16,272 nt of DNA from the NCBI RefSeq assembly GCF_900142955.1, contig NZ_FRCP01000032.1, positions 1 through 16,272 on the forward strand. The letters are read 5' to 3'. Position 1 is the first letter of the stretch. Each line of letters begins with the position of its first letter. The position numbers and the translations under genes are program-made. Shown here one piece after another: positions 1 through 6,563 of the stretch. Source of the DNA: Anaerosporobacter mobilis DSM 15930 (lineage in GTDB: Bacteria; Bacillota; Clostridia; Lachnospirales; Lachnospiraceae). The notes below the pieces were generated by a model, which ran no database searches, had not been told where the DNA came from, and saw only the letters and a program-made list of their open reading frames with translations.

Positions 1-1
1 T

Positions 2-73
2 GGCTCCATGGTCAAGCGGTTAAGACACCGCCCTTTCACGGCGGTAACAGGGGTTCAAATCCCCTTGGAGTCA
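2..73 (+). tRNA. tRNA-Glu (anticodon UUC)
   Basis: The sequence folds as a complete cloverleaf. The acceptor stem is GGCTCCA (2-8) with TGGAGTC (66-72). The anticodon stem is CCGCC (28-32) with GGCGG, and the 7-nt loop CTTTCAC carries TTC at 35-37. The T-arm has the usual GGTTCAAAT core. No CCA is encoded after the discriminator A73, so CCA must be added after transcription. The gene starts one base inside the window, so any upstream promoter or further tRNAs are not visible. Confidence 0.95.
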
Positions 74-97
74 CTAGACAAAAAGAAGATTTGCATT

Positions 98-137
98 GGG
101 GATTTGAACCCCTGGTCAAGATTCTCTTGGAGTCACT
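98..137. repeat. scrambled tRNA-Glu remnant (inverted T-arm plus repeated 3' end)
   Basis: Three pieces of the preceding tRNA-Glu recur here. Bases 98-114 are an exact 17-bp inverted copy of the T-arm at 48-64. Bases 113-120 repeat the D-arm start TGGTCAAG of 9-16 in direct orientation. Bases 126-137 repeat the 3' end CTTGGAGTCACT of 64-75 in direct orientation. They do not make a foldable tRNA. The inverted copy could pair with the real T-arm in a precursor transcript, through a 17-bp stem. I read this as the product of a rearrangement or template switch, possibly after an old integration event. Confidence 0.8.
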
Positions 138-208
138 GATTATATTAATTTAGAATTGACGAATAAAATTGGTTCTAGTATAATATAATAATAAAGTAAA
201 TTTAATAT

Positions 209-279
209 GGCGACATAGCCAAGTGGTAAGGCATGGGTCTGCAACACCCTGATCGACAGTTCAAATCTGTCTGTCGCCT
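209..279 (+). tRNA. tRNA-Cys (anticodon GCA)
   Basis: The acceptor stem GGCGACA (209-215) pairs fully with TGTCGCC (272-278). The discriminator is T279, and U73 is a known identity element for cysteinyl-tRNA synthetase. The anticodon loop CTGCAAC places GCA at 241-243. The T-loop contains the standard TTCAAAT. The outermost pair of the anticodon stem (T234/T250) is mismatched, which is a small oddity. No CCA is encoded. The gene is probably co-transcribed with the upstream tRNA-Glu and ends at the terminator that follows. Confidence 0.95.
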
Positions 280-288
280 CTCTTAGAG

Positions 289-328
289 AAAGCTCTAGTT
301 CTTGTTTTAACAAGGATTAGAGCTTTTT
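289..328 (+). terminator. intrinsic terminator of the tRNA operon
   Basis: A 16-bp stem (289-304 with 311-326, one G-T pair) closes a 6-nt loop TTTTAA and runs into a T-tract ending at 328. It lies 10 bases after tRNA-Cys, where the tRNA transcript should end. Confidence 0.9.
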
Positions 329-553
329 GTTTATTATTACTGGTGCTTTTATCACTGTACTACTACCACCAATACTGTTATTTCATTATTGTATGGCTTT
401 TTATAGATGCCTTATTTTCATAGAGGTTTTAATTTCATAAACTCCTTCCTGTTTCAGCATAAGAAATAATTTCTCTTTTAATCAAGATATTTTATACTCA
501 ATTCAATATAGTAAGAAAGATATATTGAAAAAAATAAGTACATAAACGCATTA
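329..553. other. gene-free AT-rich spacer
   Basis: I see no convincing coding sequence here on either strand. The only item is a seven-codon minus-strand frame at 418-438 with a ribosome-binding-like motif, which I rejected as a gene. The structure of interest begins at 539. Confidence 0.6.
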
Positions 554-584
554 TGTATCTTAGAAACTAGAAAATGCATCTTAC
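554..584 (+). promoter_or_regulatory. candidate LytTR binding site (direct repeat, 21-bp spacing)
   Basis: TGTATCTTAG (554-563) and TGCATCTTAC (575-584) match at 8 of 10 positions and are exactly 21 bp apart, two helical turns. LytTR-domain regulators such as AgrA and ComE bind pairs of roughly 9-bp direct repeats with this spacing. The second copy ends 11 bp before the proposed -35 box of the operon whose first gene encodes a LytTR protein, so positive autoregulation is the natural reading. A separate inverted repeat, TACATAA (539-545) with TTATGTA (551-557), overlaps the first copy. Function is inferred. Confidence 0.45.
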
Positions 585-595
585 TTGAATAGGGG

Positions 596-623
596 TTGTG
601 ATTTTAGTTAATAGTGATATACT
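596..623 (+). promoter_or_regulatory. candidate sigma-A promoter of the LytTR operon
   Basis: TTGTGA (596-601) is followed after 16 bp by TATACT (618-623). Transcription would start near 630, leaving a leader of about 15 nt. That just includes the ribosome binding site GGAGG at 631-635. Confidence 0.55.
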
Positions 624-644
624 GAGTTCAGGAGGTGGGGATAA

Positions 645-1085
645 ATGTTAGTACATACAGAGAAGATAGAATCTGGTGAGGACGAAGTTATTATTCGTTA
701 TAAAGTTATGACAAAACAGGTTAAAGATATAATTGAGTATATGAGTGTACAAGTACCTCCAATTTTAGGATCGATAGATAAAGAACAATATATTCTCCTT
801 CAAAATGATATCTATTATTTTGAAAGTGTGGATAATACAGTCTTTGCGTATACTAAAAAAAATTCCTATGAAACAAAACATACGCTTAATGAATTAGAAA
901 GTGTAGTATCTGATAGGCGTTTTTTTCGATGCAATAAGTCGGTTATAGTGAATATTAATAAGATTCAGTCCTTGAGGAGTAACGTGGGTAATAAGATAGA
1001 TGCGACCCTAGATAATCAAGAACATATCATCATATCCCGAAGATATGCTAAAGATTTTAGGAGGTGCTTGAATGGAGAGAATTAA
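645..1085 (+). CDS. LytTR-family DNA-binding response regulator-like protein (no receiver domain)
   Basis: This 146-residue protein probably regulates the operon it heads. Residues about 45-143 form a LytTR DNA-binding domain. The typical segments are visible: the YILLQNDIYYFES strand, the helix with HTLNELE, and the FFRCNKSVIVNINKI block at 93-107. The first 40 residues are a short acidic lead-in rather than a phospho-receiver domain, so no histidine kinase is implied. The start is supported by GGAGG ten bases upstream. Its stop overlaps the start of the next gene by 14 bp, which indicates translational coupling. Family knowledge: stand-alone LytTR proteins of this length are commonly paired with a DUF3021 membrane protein, as here, and the pair is thought to control nearby ABC exporters. 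The sensed signal is unknown. Confidence 0.9.
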   Translation: MLVHTEKIESGEDEVIIRYKVMTKQVKDIIEYMSVQVPPILGSIDKEQYILLQNDIYYFESVDNTVFAYTKKNSYETKHTLNELESVVSDRRFFRCNKSVIVNINKIQSLRSNVGNKIDATLDNQEHIIISRRYAKDFRRCLNGEN

Positions 1086-1521
1086 ACATTATATTAAGAA
1101 TGAGATGGATGTCGAATTTTTTGGATCTGTACATGGATTAGCTATAATTTTTGTATTTGGCTTTTTGGGTTGGATGAATCATGTAGACAGTGTCCCTTTC
1201 AAATTCATATTACAAATGTGGATTGTTGGTTATATAATAGCATGGTTCCAAAAAGCATTGTTTCTTGGTAATCGGGTATATAAGAAGTCTCAATATAAGA
1301 TTTGCATTGTGTTATGGAATATCGGACCTATAGTAATACTTTTGTTGTCGCAGATGATATTAGGTTGGTTCAACAATACACCTATATGGGTTATGATTGT
1401 ATTTGTTATAACCATGATTGTATATTTTCCAATGCTGTGGATATGTCTTAATTTATTCTATAAAGACGATACTAATGAATTGAATCAATTACTTAATGAA
1501 TTCAAGCAATCTTCAAATTAA
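1072..1521 (+). CDS. DUF3021 family integral membrane protein
   Basis: The protein has 149 residues and four clear hydrophobic segments at roughly 22-36, 44-64, 77-98 and 104-128. A charged tail of about 20 residues follows (KDDTNELNQLLNEFKQSS). Length, topology and position directly after a LytTR gene match the DUF3021 family. The gene begins inside the end of the LytTR gene and has its own AGGAGG at 1059-1064. By analogy with other LytTR-membrane protein pairs, it probably acts as a membrane partner that restrains or signals to the regulator. That role is inferred, since no catalytic motif is present. Confidence 0.8.
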   Translation: MERIKHYIKNEMDVEFFGSVHGLAIIFVFGFLGWMNHVDSVPFKFILQMWIVGYIIAWFQKALFLGNRVYKKSQYKICIVLWNIGPIVILLLSQMILGWFNNTPIWVMIVFVITMIVYFPMLWICLNLFYKDDTNELNQLLNEFKQSSN

Positions 1522-1539
1522 TAATAGGAGGAGTATAAG

Positions 1540-2439
1540 ATGGCTAAATGTATTGAAACTGCCAATTTAACAAAATTTTATGGAAAAGCAAGAGGTATCA
1601 CAGATATTAACCTCACAGTGGAGGAAGGAGAAATATTTGGCTTCATTGGACCGAACGGTGCAGGTAAGAGTACAACAATTAGGTCATTATTAGGTCTTAT
1701 TACACCAACGTCAGGAATGGCCCGTGTATTTGATATGGAGGCAAGGTCAAATCGGACTAAGATTCTTAATGACATTGGATATATGCCTTCTGAGGCAATG
1801 TTCTATAATGGAATGCGTGTCGCGGAGATTATTAAATACTCTGCCGACCTACATAAGATGGATTGTAGCAGTGAAGCAAATATACTATGTGATAGACTTA
1901 AACTTGACGTGAAGAAGAAAGTAGAAGAGCTATCACTAGGAAATCGAAAAAAGGTTTCTATTGTATGTGCGATGCAACATAATCCTAAGCTATATATATT
2001 AGATGAACCAACTAGCGGCTTAGATCCTCTCATGCAGAAAGAATTCTTTGCTTTGCTAGAGGAGAAGCATACCTCCGGTGCTACGATTTTCTTATCTTCT
2101 CATGTATTATCTGAGATTCAACATTATTGTACGAAGGCGGCAATTATACGTGAAGGCAAGATAATTGTGTGTGATACGGTAGAAGCGTTATCAAAGACTA
2201 ATACAAGAAGAATCCACATAACAGGTGCTGAGAAAGTCTATCCTAACATTATAGAACAGTTAAGCAGCCCACTAGAGGATTTACAAACTAGTAATAGAGG
2301 AATAGAGTTTTTATATACTGGTGATATAAATGAATTGTTACATATTATAAGTCAATTTACAATACAGGATATACGAATAACAGAACCAGATTTGGAAGAA
2401 ATATTTATGCACTATTATGTAAATGGGGAGGAGCAATAA
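1540..2439 (+). CDS. ABC transporter ATP-binding protein
   Basis: A 299-residue ATPase subunit that would energise the permease encoded next. Visible motifs in order are Walker A GPNGAGKST (37-45), the signature region LSLGNRKK (131-138, a variant of LSGGQ), Walker B LYILDEP (151-157) with the D-loop SGLD, and the H-loop His188 in LSSHV. About 85 residues after the ATPase core form a C-terminal extension, common in ATPases partnering ABC-2 permeases. The ribosome binding site AGGAGG lies 7 bp before the ATG. Its stop overlaps the permease start by one base (TAATG), so the two are coupled and probably made in fixed ratio. The sequence does not reveal the substrate. Drug, lantibiotic or lipid export are the usual roles. 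Confidence 0.93.
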   Translation: MAKCIETANLTKFYGKARGITDINLTVEEGEIFGFIGPNGAGKSTTIRSLLGLITPTSGMARVFDMEARSNRTKILNDIGYMPSEAMFYNGMRVAEIIKYSADLHKMDCSSEANILCDRLKLDVKKKVEELSLGNRKKVSIVCAMQHNPKLYILDEPTSGLDPLMQKEFFALLEEKHTSGATIFLSSHVLSEIQHYCTKAAIIREGKIIVCDTVEALSKTNTRRIHITGAEKVYPNIIEQLSSPLEDLQTSNRGIEFLYTGDINELLHIISQFTIQDIRITEPDLEEIFMHYYVNGEEQ

Positions 2440-3227
2440 TGGTAGTTTATAGGCAAGAAATGAAACAAAATAGAAAGATATTACTTATATGGACATTATC
2501 GGTTAGTTTTATGAGTTTTATCTGTTTACTATTGTTTTCTGAGATGAAATCCATGGTTGGAGAAATGGATGAGGTGTTTGCATCGATGGGGAATTTCACC
2601 AAAGCATTTGGAATGGATCAGATGAGTATGGGAACTATAACAGGATTCTATGGAATTGAATGTGGCAATATATTAGGAATTGGTGGAGCCTTTTTAGCCT
2701 CGTTGCTGGCTATTAATATGCTTAGTAAGGAGGAGGGAAGTCGAACAGCAGAATTCCTATTAACACACCCGATCAGTCGTGTTCGTGTTATTACGGAGAA
2801 ATTACTTTCTATTATTACTCAGCTTGCTATATTCAATATTGTTTTCTTCCTGTTATCTTGTATAGGAATAGCAATACTAGGTGAAAAGATTGAATGGGGG
2901 CATTTTCTACTCTATCATGTAGCAAATTATATGTTACAATTAGAAATTGCCAGCATTTGTTATGGAATCTCGGCATTTATTAGAAGGGGAAGCCTTGGTA
3001 TAGGACTCGGGTTAGCTGCCATGTTCTATTTCCTTAATATTATTGCTAATATTAGTGATAAAGCAAAACTTGTAAAATACCTTACACCTTTTAGCTATAC
3101 AGATGCGTCTGATATCTTATCCGTAGGTAAAATAGACGTTAATTATTTAATAATAGGTATATTCTTAACCTTAGCTGGTATTGTCATAGCATATATACAA
3201 TATAATACAAAGGACATTACTGCTTAG
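2439..3227 (+). CDS. ABC-2 type transporter permease
   Basis: A 262-residue membrane protein that would form the channel for the upstream ATPase. It opens with a short basic cytoplasmic segment. Hydrophobic helices follow at about 14-33, 75-92, 119-148, 158-176, 184-206 and 234-255, the usual six-helix plan. The loop after helix 2 (SKEEGSRTAEFLLTHPISR) matches the ABC-2 pattern in which a conserved E and T/HP precede helix 3. It is the last gene of the operon. No compact terminator follows directly. The nearest candidate is the quasi-palindrome at 3375-3447. Function as an exporter is inferred from the pairing. Confidence 0.9.
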   Translation: MVVYRQEMKQNRKILLIWTLSVSFMSFICLLLFSEMKSMVGEMDEVFASMGNFTKAFGMDQMSMGTITGFYGIECGNILGIGGAFLASLLAINMLSKEEGSRTAEFLLTHPISRVRVITEKLLSIITQLAIFNIVFFLLSCIGIAILGEKIEWGHFLLYHVANYMLQLEIASICYGISAFIRRGSLGIGLGLAAMFYFLNIIANISDKAKLVKYLTPFSYTDASDILSVGKIDVNYLIIGIFLTLAGIVIAYIQYNTKDITA

Positions 3228-3374
3228 ATAAGGGAATGTATTGGGTTTGGAAATAGACGTTACTGTATAGGGAAGGAATAGACTTTGGAGAGTGGCATAT
3301 CTGCTTCTTCAAGAGATATAGGGAGATAACTGCATAAGCAAAGGATTATAAATAGAAGATTATATATAAAAAAT

Positions 3375-3447
3375 AAAGGACTGATACATAATATTCCATC
3401 ATATAATAAAACCATTGATTGAATAGGAGTATGAGCAGTCCTTTTTT
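3375..3447. terminator. quasi-palindrome, possible bidirectional terminator
   Basis: AAAGGACTG (3375-3383) pairs with CAGTCCTTT (3436-3444), and a run of seven T follows on the plus strand. The 52 bases between the arms are themselves imperfectly self-complementary (ATTCCATCAT against ATTGAATAGG), giving a long imperfect hairpin rather than a compact one. It could end the ABC operon on one side and the subtilase transcript on the other. It also resembles a small palindromic repeat element, and copies elsewhere in the genome would decide between the two. Confidence 0.45.
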
Positions 3448-3477
3448 TGATTATAAAAAGTTAGTATAGAGTTGTTT

Positions 3478-3642
3478 CTATTGATAGGTGTTAATGATAT
3501 ATTTGTTATCTACTGTGTACTCTCTAATTCCGATACTATCAAAATTATAATAACGTCCAATTGAGGATAATAGGATGTTAACGGTAGAGGATAAGTCCTT
3601 TGCATCAAAGTAATAGACTAATTGACATGATATATAGTTTCT
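3478..3642 (-). pseudogene. remnant of a small unidentified gene
   Basis: On the minus strand a frame stays open for 54 codons, ending at TAG (3478-3480), and reads like a real C-terminus (…DAKDLSSTVNILLSSIGRYY…INTYQ). It has no start codon: the frame is closed upstream by TGA at 3643-3645. In the neighbouring frame, beginning at about 3644-3646, lies MKKLYIMSISLLL followed by a stop, which looks like the start of a signal peptide. A frameshift joining the two would give a short secreted or lipoprotein-like product. I do not recognise the family. The reading as a decayed gene is inference from frame continuity and composition. Confidence 0.35.
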
Positions 3643-3707
3643 TCATAGCTTCACTTCAATTATTGGCAGTACCCATATATATAGTTAATTCAGCTGGTGA
3701 TATGTAA

Positions 3708-5708
3708 TTATTTCTTAACTGTTACATTACAAGAAGCGCTAATACCATTATCAGTAGTGGCAGATATCTTGCAGCTGCCTTGTTTTTTGGCAGTTACAAC
3801 ACCCTTGGAATTGACTTTAGCTACGGATTTATTCGAACTGGTAAACGTAATAGAACATTTTATATCGGGTACAGCCTTTAAAGTAAAGGTCTTATCTACT
3901 ATTAGCGTTTTCTTAGAAGCAGATAATGTTATGCTTGTTGGGGTGCTGATGGTTACAGGAACAACTAACACTGTCTCATTGCCAAAATTATCAATGGCAT
4001 AGATTGTGAAAGTGGTGGTAGTATCTATTTTGGATATAGTGGCCGTATTTCCTAATACAATTAACCTTGTACCTTTACTACCAGAGGCAAAGTAGGAGGC
4101 TGTTTGTTCTCCTTTTGCATAACATACCTTAGACAGATCATGGTCTGGATCACTTACCGTTAATACTAGATTTTTCTTGTAAGTGTTTGGTAGGTTAGTT
4201 ATTTTACTATGTATAATTGGTGCATTATTATCTACTATTATTGTGCTAGAATCACGAGTCAATGCTCCATATATGTCTAGCATTCCACCGGTGGATATCT
4301 TACCGCTTAATGCAGATACGGGTTTAGCGGTTTCAAGAAGAATTTTTGATGCTTGTAACATAGTTACATCTGTGTAGTAAGAGTATATCTCTGCTAAGCC
4401 ACCAGCTACCATTGGAGCACTCATTGATGTTCCTGTAAAATAATCATAGCTATTCTCTGTAATTGTACTATAGATACAAGTACCAGGAGCAGCAATATCG
4501 ACACTCTTAAGACCATAATTAGAACTGGCATTTAGAGTACCTGTGGGAGTTAAATTTGCGACGGATATTATGTTATTACAATCATATGAAGCTGGATAGG
4601 TAGGGGTAATATCATTGTTTATTCCATTATAATTGCGATCACCATTACCAGAGGCAATAACGAAGACCATATTTGATTCTGATATTGTTTTCTTTAAGAT
4701 TGAATCGACAGAGGAATTGGTTTTTGTAGCTTCATAACCAAGACTTAAGTTGCAAATCTGAGCGCCCATCTTTTGTGCATATTTGATACCAGCTACAATA
4801 TCAACAGTCGATCCATATCCATCTTTTCCACCTAACACTTTAACTGGAAGGATTTTGATATTAGTGTTAGATGCAACTCCTGCTATACCGGTGGAATTCA
4901 CACCGGCGCCGATAATACCAGCACAATGGGTTCCATGATCGTTCTCTTCACTAGAACTTTCATAGTCAGTAACATCATTATTCTTATCAACAAAATTCCA
5001 ACCGTTAACATCATCTATGTAACCGTTCGCATCGTTATCAATTCTATCCCCTGGAATCTCTGCGGTATTGGTGTAGATAATCCCTTGTAAATCAGGGTGA
5101 GTAATATCAATTCCTGTATCTACAATTGCAATGGTAACAGGGCGGCCATTGGAAAACTGAGACCATGCTGGTTCAATATTAATATCAATACCAGAAGTGG
5201 CTGTAACGTTATACTTGGCATACCTTGAATACTTGAGACTAGTGGTATCAATTGGATAATCAAAGTAGGAGTTATAGGTAAAGGAACCATCATTATGTGT
5301 CCACCATTGTTTACTATAATCAGGTTCACTTGTCTGGCCAAGTAATTGATATGTATAATTAGGTTGTATAGACGCAACGTTAGGATCTGTAGAGTACTCT
5401 TCTAATTTCTCCTTTAAGGTACTGTCATCTTTAGCAGTTACAAGAAATAGATTGTCATCTATTGCCTCAACTCGAGTAGACTTATCCTTTGATAGTGTAC
5501 GAAATGTTTGGTCAGCAGAAACAGAATGTTTGTAGCTAACGATAATCTCTCTGGCGTTATAATCGGAGGTATCTGGGGGAATCTTCTCCGATGTCGAGAC
5601 AGATTCTAAAGCCCTAGCGCTTACACTAGGTAGGTTAGTATAAGGGACTGTATGTATCATTAGACTAAGGCAGAGTAATGCACTGATAGAAATTTTTTTG
5701 ATTTTCAT
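3708..5708 (-). CDS. secreted S8 subtilisin-like serine protease with BIG2 domain
   Basis: A 666-residue extracellular endopeptidase precursor. Residues 1 to about 32 are a signal peptide (basic MKIKK, hydrophobic core, cut near ARA). Residues about 50-122 resemble a subtilase propeptide that would act as chaperone and inhibitor. The catalytic domain carries Asp197 (VDTGID), His258 (NDHGTHCAG), the oxyanion Asn355 (ASGNGD) and Ser428 (GTSMSAPMVAGG), so it should be active. A linker domain follows, and residues about 592-666 form a BIG2 bacterial Ig-like fold ending in VTVKK. There is no LPXTG or membrane anchor, so it is probably released or loosely wall-bound. The start is preceded by AAGGG. 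The gene is monocistronic and divergent from 5986. A likely role is breakdown of external protein for nutrition. Confidence 0.95.
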   Translation of the reverse strand: MKIKKISISALLCLSLMIHTVPYTNLPSVSARALESVSTSEKIPPDTSDYNAREIIVSYKHSVSADQTFRTLSKDKSTRVEAIDDNLFLVTAKDDSTLKEKLEEYSTDPNVASIQPNYTYQLLGQTSEPDYSKQWWTHNDGSFTYNSYFDYPIDTTSLKYSRYAKYNVTATSGIDINIEPAWSQFSNGRPVTIAIVDTGIDITHPDLQGIIYTNTAEIPGDRIDNDANGYIDDVNGWNFVDKNNDVTDYESSSEENDHGTHCAGIIGAGVNSTGIAGVASNTNIKILPVKVLGGKDGYGSTVDIVAGIKYAQKMGAQICNLSLGYEATKTNSSVDSILKKTISESNMVFVIASGNGDRNYNGINNDITPTYPASYDCNNIISVANLTPTGTLNASSNYGLKSVDIAAPGTCIYSTITENSYDYFTGTSMSAPMVAGGLAEIYSYYTDVTMLQASKILLETAKPVSALSGKISTGGMLDIYGALTRDSSTIIVDNNAPIIHSKITNLPNTYKKNLVLTVSDPDHDLSKVCYAKGEQTASYFASGSKGTRLIVLGNTATISKIDTTTTFTIYAIDNFGNETVLVVPVTISTPTSITLSASKKTLIVDKTFTLKAVPDIKCSITFTSSNKSVAKVNSKGVVTAKKQGSCKISATTDNGISASCNVTVKK

Positions 5709-5811
5709 ATGTATTGCCCTTTCTGTTATTCGTTATTTTATGTGTATTGATGGAATAATATTACATACTACTATAACTATGAAATGTGGCATTAATGTGA
5801 TAAAATAATAA

Positions 5812-5840
5812 ATTATACGAAAAATACGTATATTTGGTAA
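5812..5840 (-). promoter_or_regulatory. candidate promoter of the subtilase gene
   Basis: On the minus strand TTACCA (5835-5840) stands 17 bp before a perfect TATAAT (5812-5817). Transcription would start near 5805 and give a leader of about 97 nt. The -35 box is weak, which would fit a regulated promoter. Confidence 0.45.
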
Positions 5841-5913
5841 TAATCAAATATAACAGACTAAATTATGTTGGTACAGATAGAGGTAATTATGAGTGAAAGT
5901 AGTTCACACTCCA

Positions 5914-5960
5914 TTAGCTTTATCGTGTCGAGGTCTTATTATACATGGGATTAAAGCTAA
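5914..5960. repeat. inverted repeat upstream of the STM3941-like gene
   Basis: TTAGCTTTA (5914-5922) and TAAAGCTAA (5952-5960) are perfect inverted copies separated by 29 bp. The enclosed bases include TATACA, a possible -10 box for the gene at 5986. The repeat might be an operator or an mRNA leader hairpin. No regulator is recognisable nearby. Confidence 0.4.
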
Positions 5961-5985
5961 AAGAATATGCATATGGAGGTAAGGG

Positions 5986-6507
5986 ATGAAGGATTTGGTA
6001 ATATTTGAAAAGAAAAAACAAGCTTATAAACTTCTTGGACAAGCAATTTTAATGACAGGTGCATCAGGAGTACTTTTGTATATGGGAATCGTTGAAGAAA
6101 ATATTCTCTTTGATGTTATGGGAGGATTGGGAAGCTTTTTCTTTTTGATTTGTACAGTTGTACAGTTCATAAGAGTTATGAAGAGAAAGCCATTATTCAT
6201 TATTAAAGAGAATGGGGTAGAGGATACATCCACAGCCACTTCAGTAGGGTTTGTTACTTATGATAATATTAAAGAAATTGTTATAGGTAAGATACTAGGA
6301 AAAGAATGTATCGGACTGTATCTGACAGATATCAACGCATTCTTAGAGTCCTTACCTCCAGTTAAGCAAAAAGCCATACAAAGTAATCTAGCAAACAAAT
6401 TTCCGCCAATTCTGTTACGGGTTGATAGTGTCGAGGAAAAGACTGGGCGGGAAATCTATGAGGAGTTACAACAAGTATATGATTCTTATGTAGGAAATAA
6501 GCAATAA
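5986..6507 (+). CDS. STM3941-like small membrane protein of unknown function
   Basis: A 173-residue protein with two hydrophobic segments close to the N-terminus (about 14-33 and 43-63). A soluble C-terminal region of about 105 residues follows, resembling a PH-like domain (PLFIIKENGVEDTSTATSVGFVTYDNIKEI). This layout, and the phrase in which a disordered T/S-rich turn precedes a 'vg.v.w.dI' strand, match my memory of the STM3941 family, which has no established function. The start has a strong GGAGG site (about 5975-5979). It is a single-gene unit convergent with clpB, sharing the terminator at 6513-6551. The family assignment is from recall and moderately certain. Confidence 0.7.
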   Translation: MKDLVIFEKKKQAYKLLGQAILMTGASGVLLYMGIVEENILFDVMGGLGSFFFLICTVVQFIRVMKRKPLFIIKENGVEDTSTATSVGFVTYDNIKEIVIGKILGKECIGLYLTDINAFLESLPPVKQKAIQSNLANKFPPILLRVDSVEEKTGREIYEELQQVYDSYVGNKQ

Positions 6508-6551
6508 AAATTAACACCCCTGAATAGAAAGTATCCTATTCGGGGGTGTTT
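6503..6551. terminator. bidirectional intrinsic terminator
   Basis: A 15-bp stem (6513-6527 with 6536-6550, one G-T pair) closes an 8-nt loop. On the minus strand it is followed by a T-rich run (complement of AATAAAAATT at 6503-6512), so it should end clpB efficiently. On the plus strand only three T follow, so termination of the STM3941-like gene may be weaker. Confidence 0.85.
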
Positions 6552-6563
6552 CATCTTGCAATA

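Noticed and set aside
418..438. Seven-codon minus-strand frame with a GGAAGGAG-like site before ATG
   Set aside because: It is too short to support as a gene, with no conserved context. The ribosome-site match can arise by chance in AT/purine-rich DNA.
3697..4002. Open frame of 101 codons on the plus strand
   Set aside because: It lies antisense to the C-terminal part of the subtilase gene, has no ribosome binding site and no recognisable domain. It is a shadow of the real gene.
5870..5985. Sigma-A promoter for the STM3941-like gene
   Set aside because: TATACA is present but no acceptable -35 box stands at the right distance, so I list only the inverted repeat.
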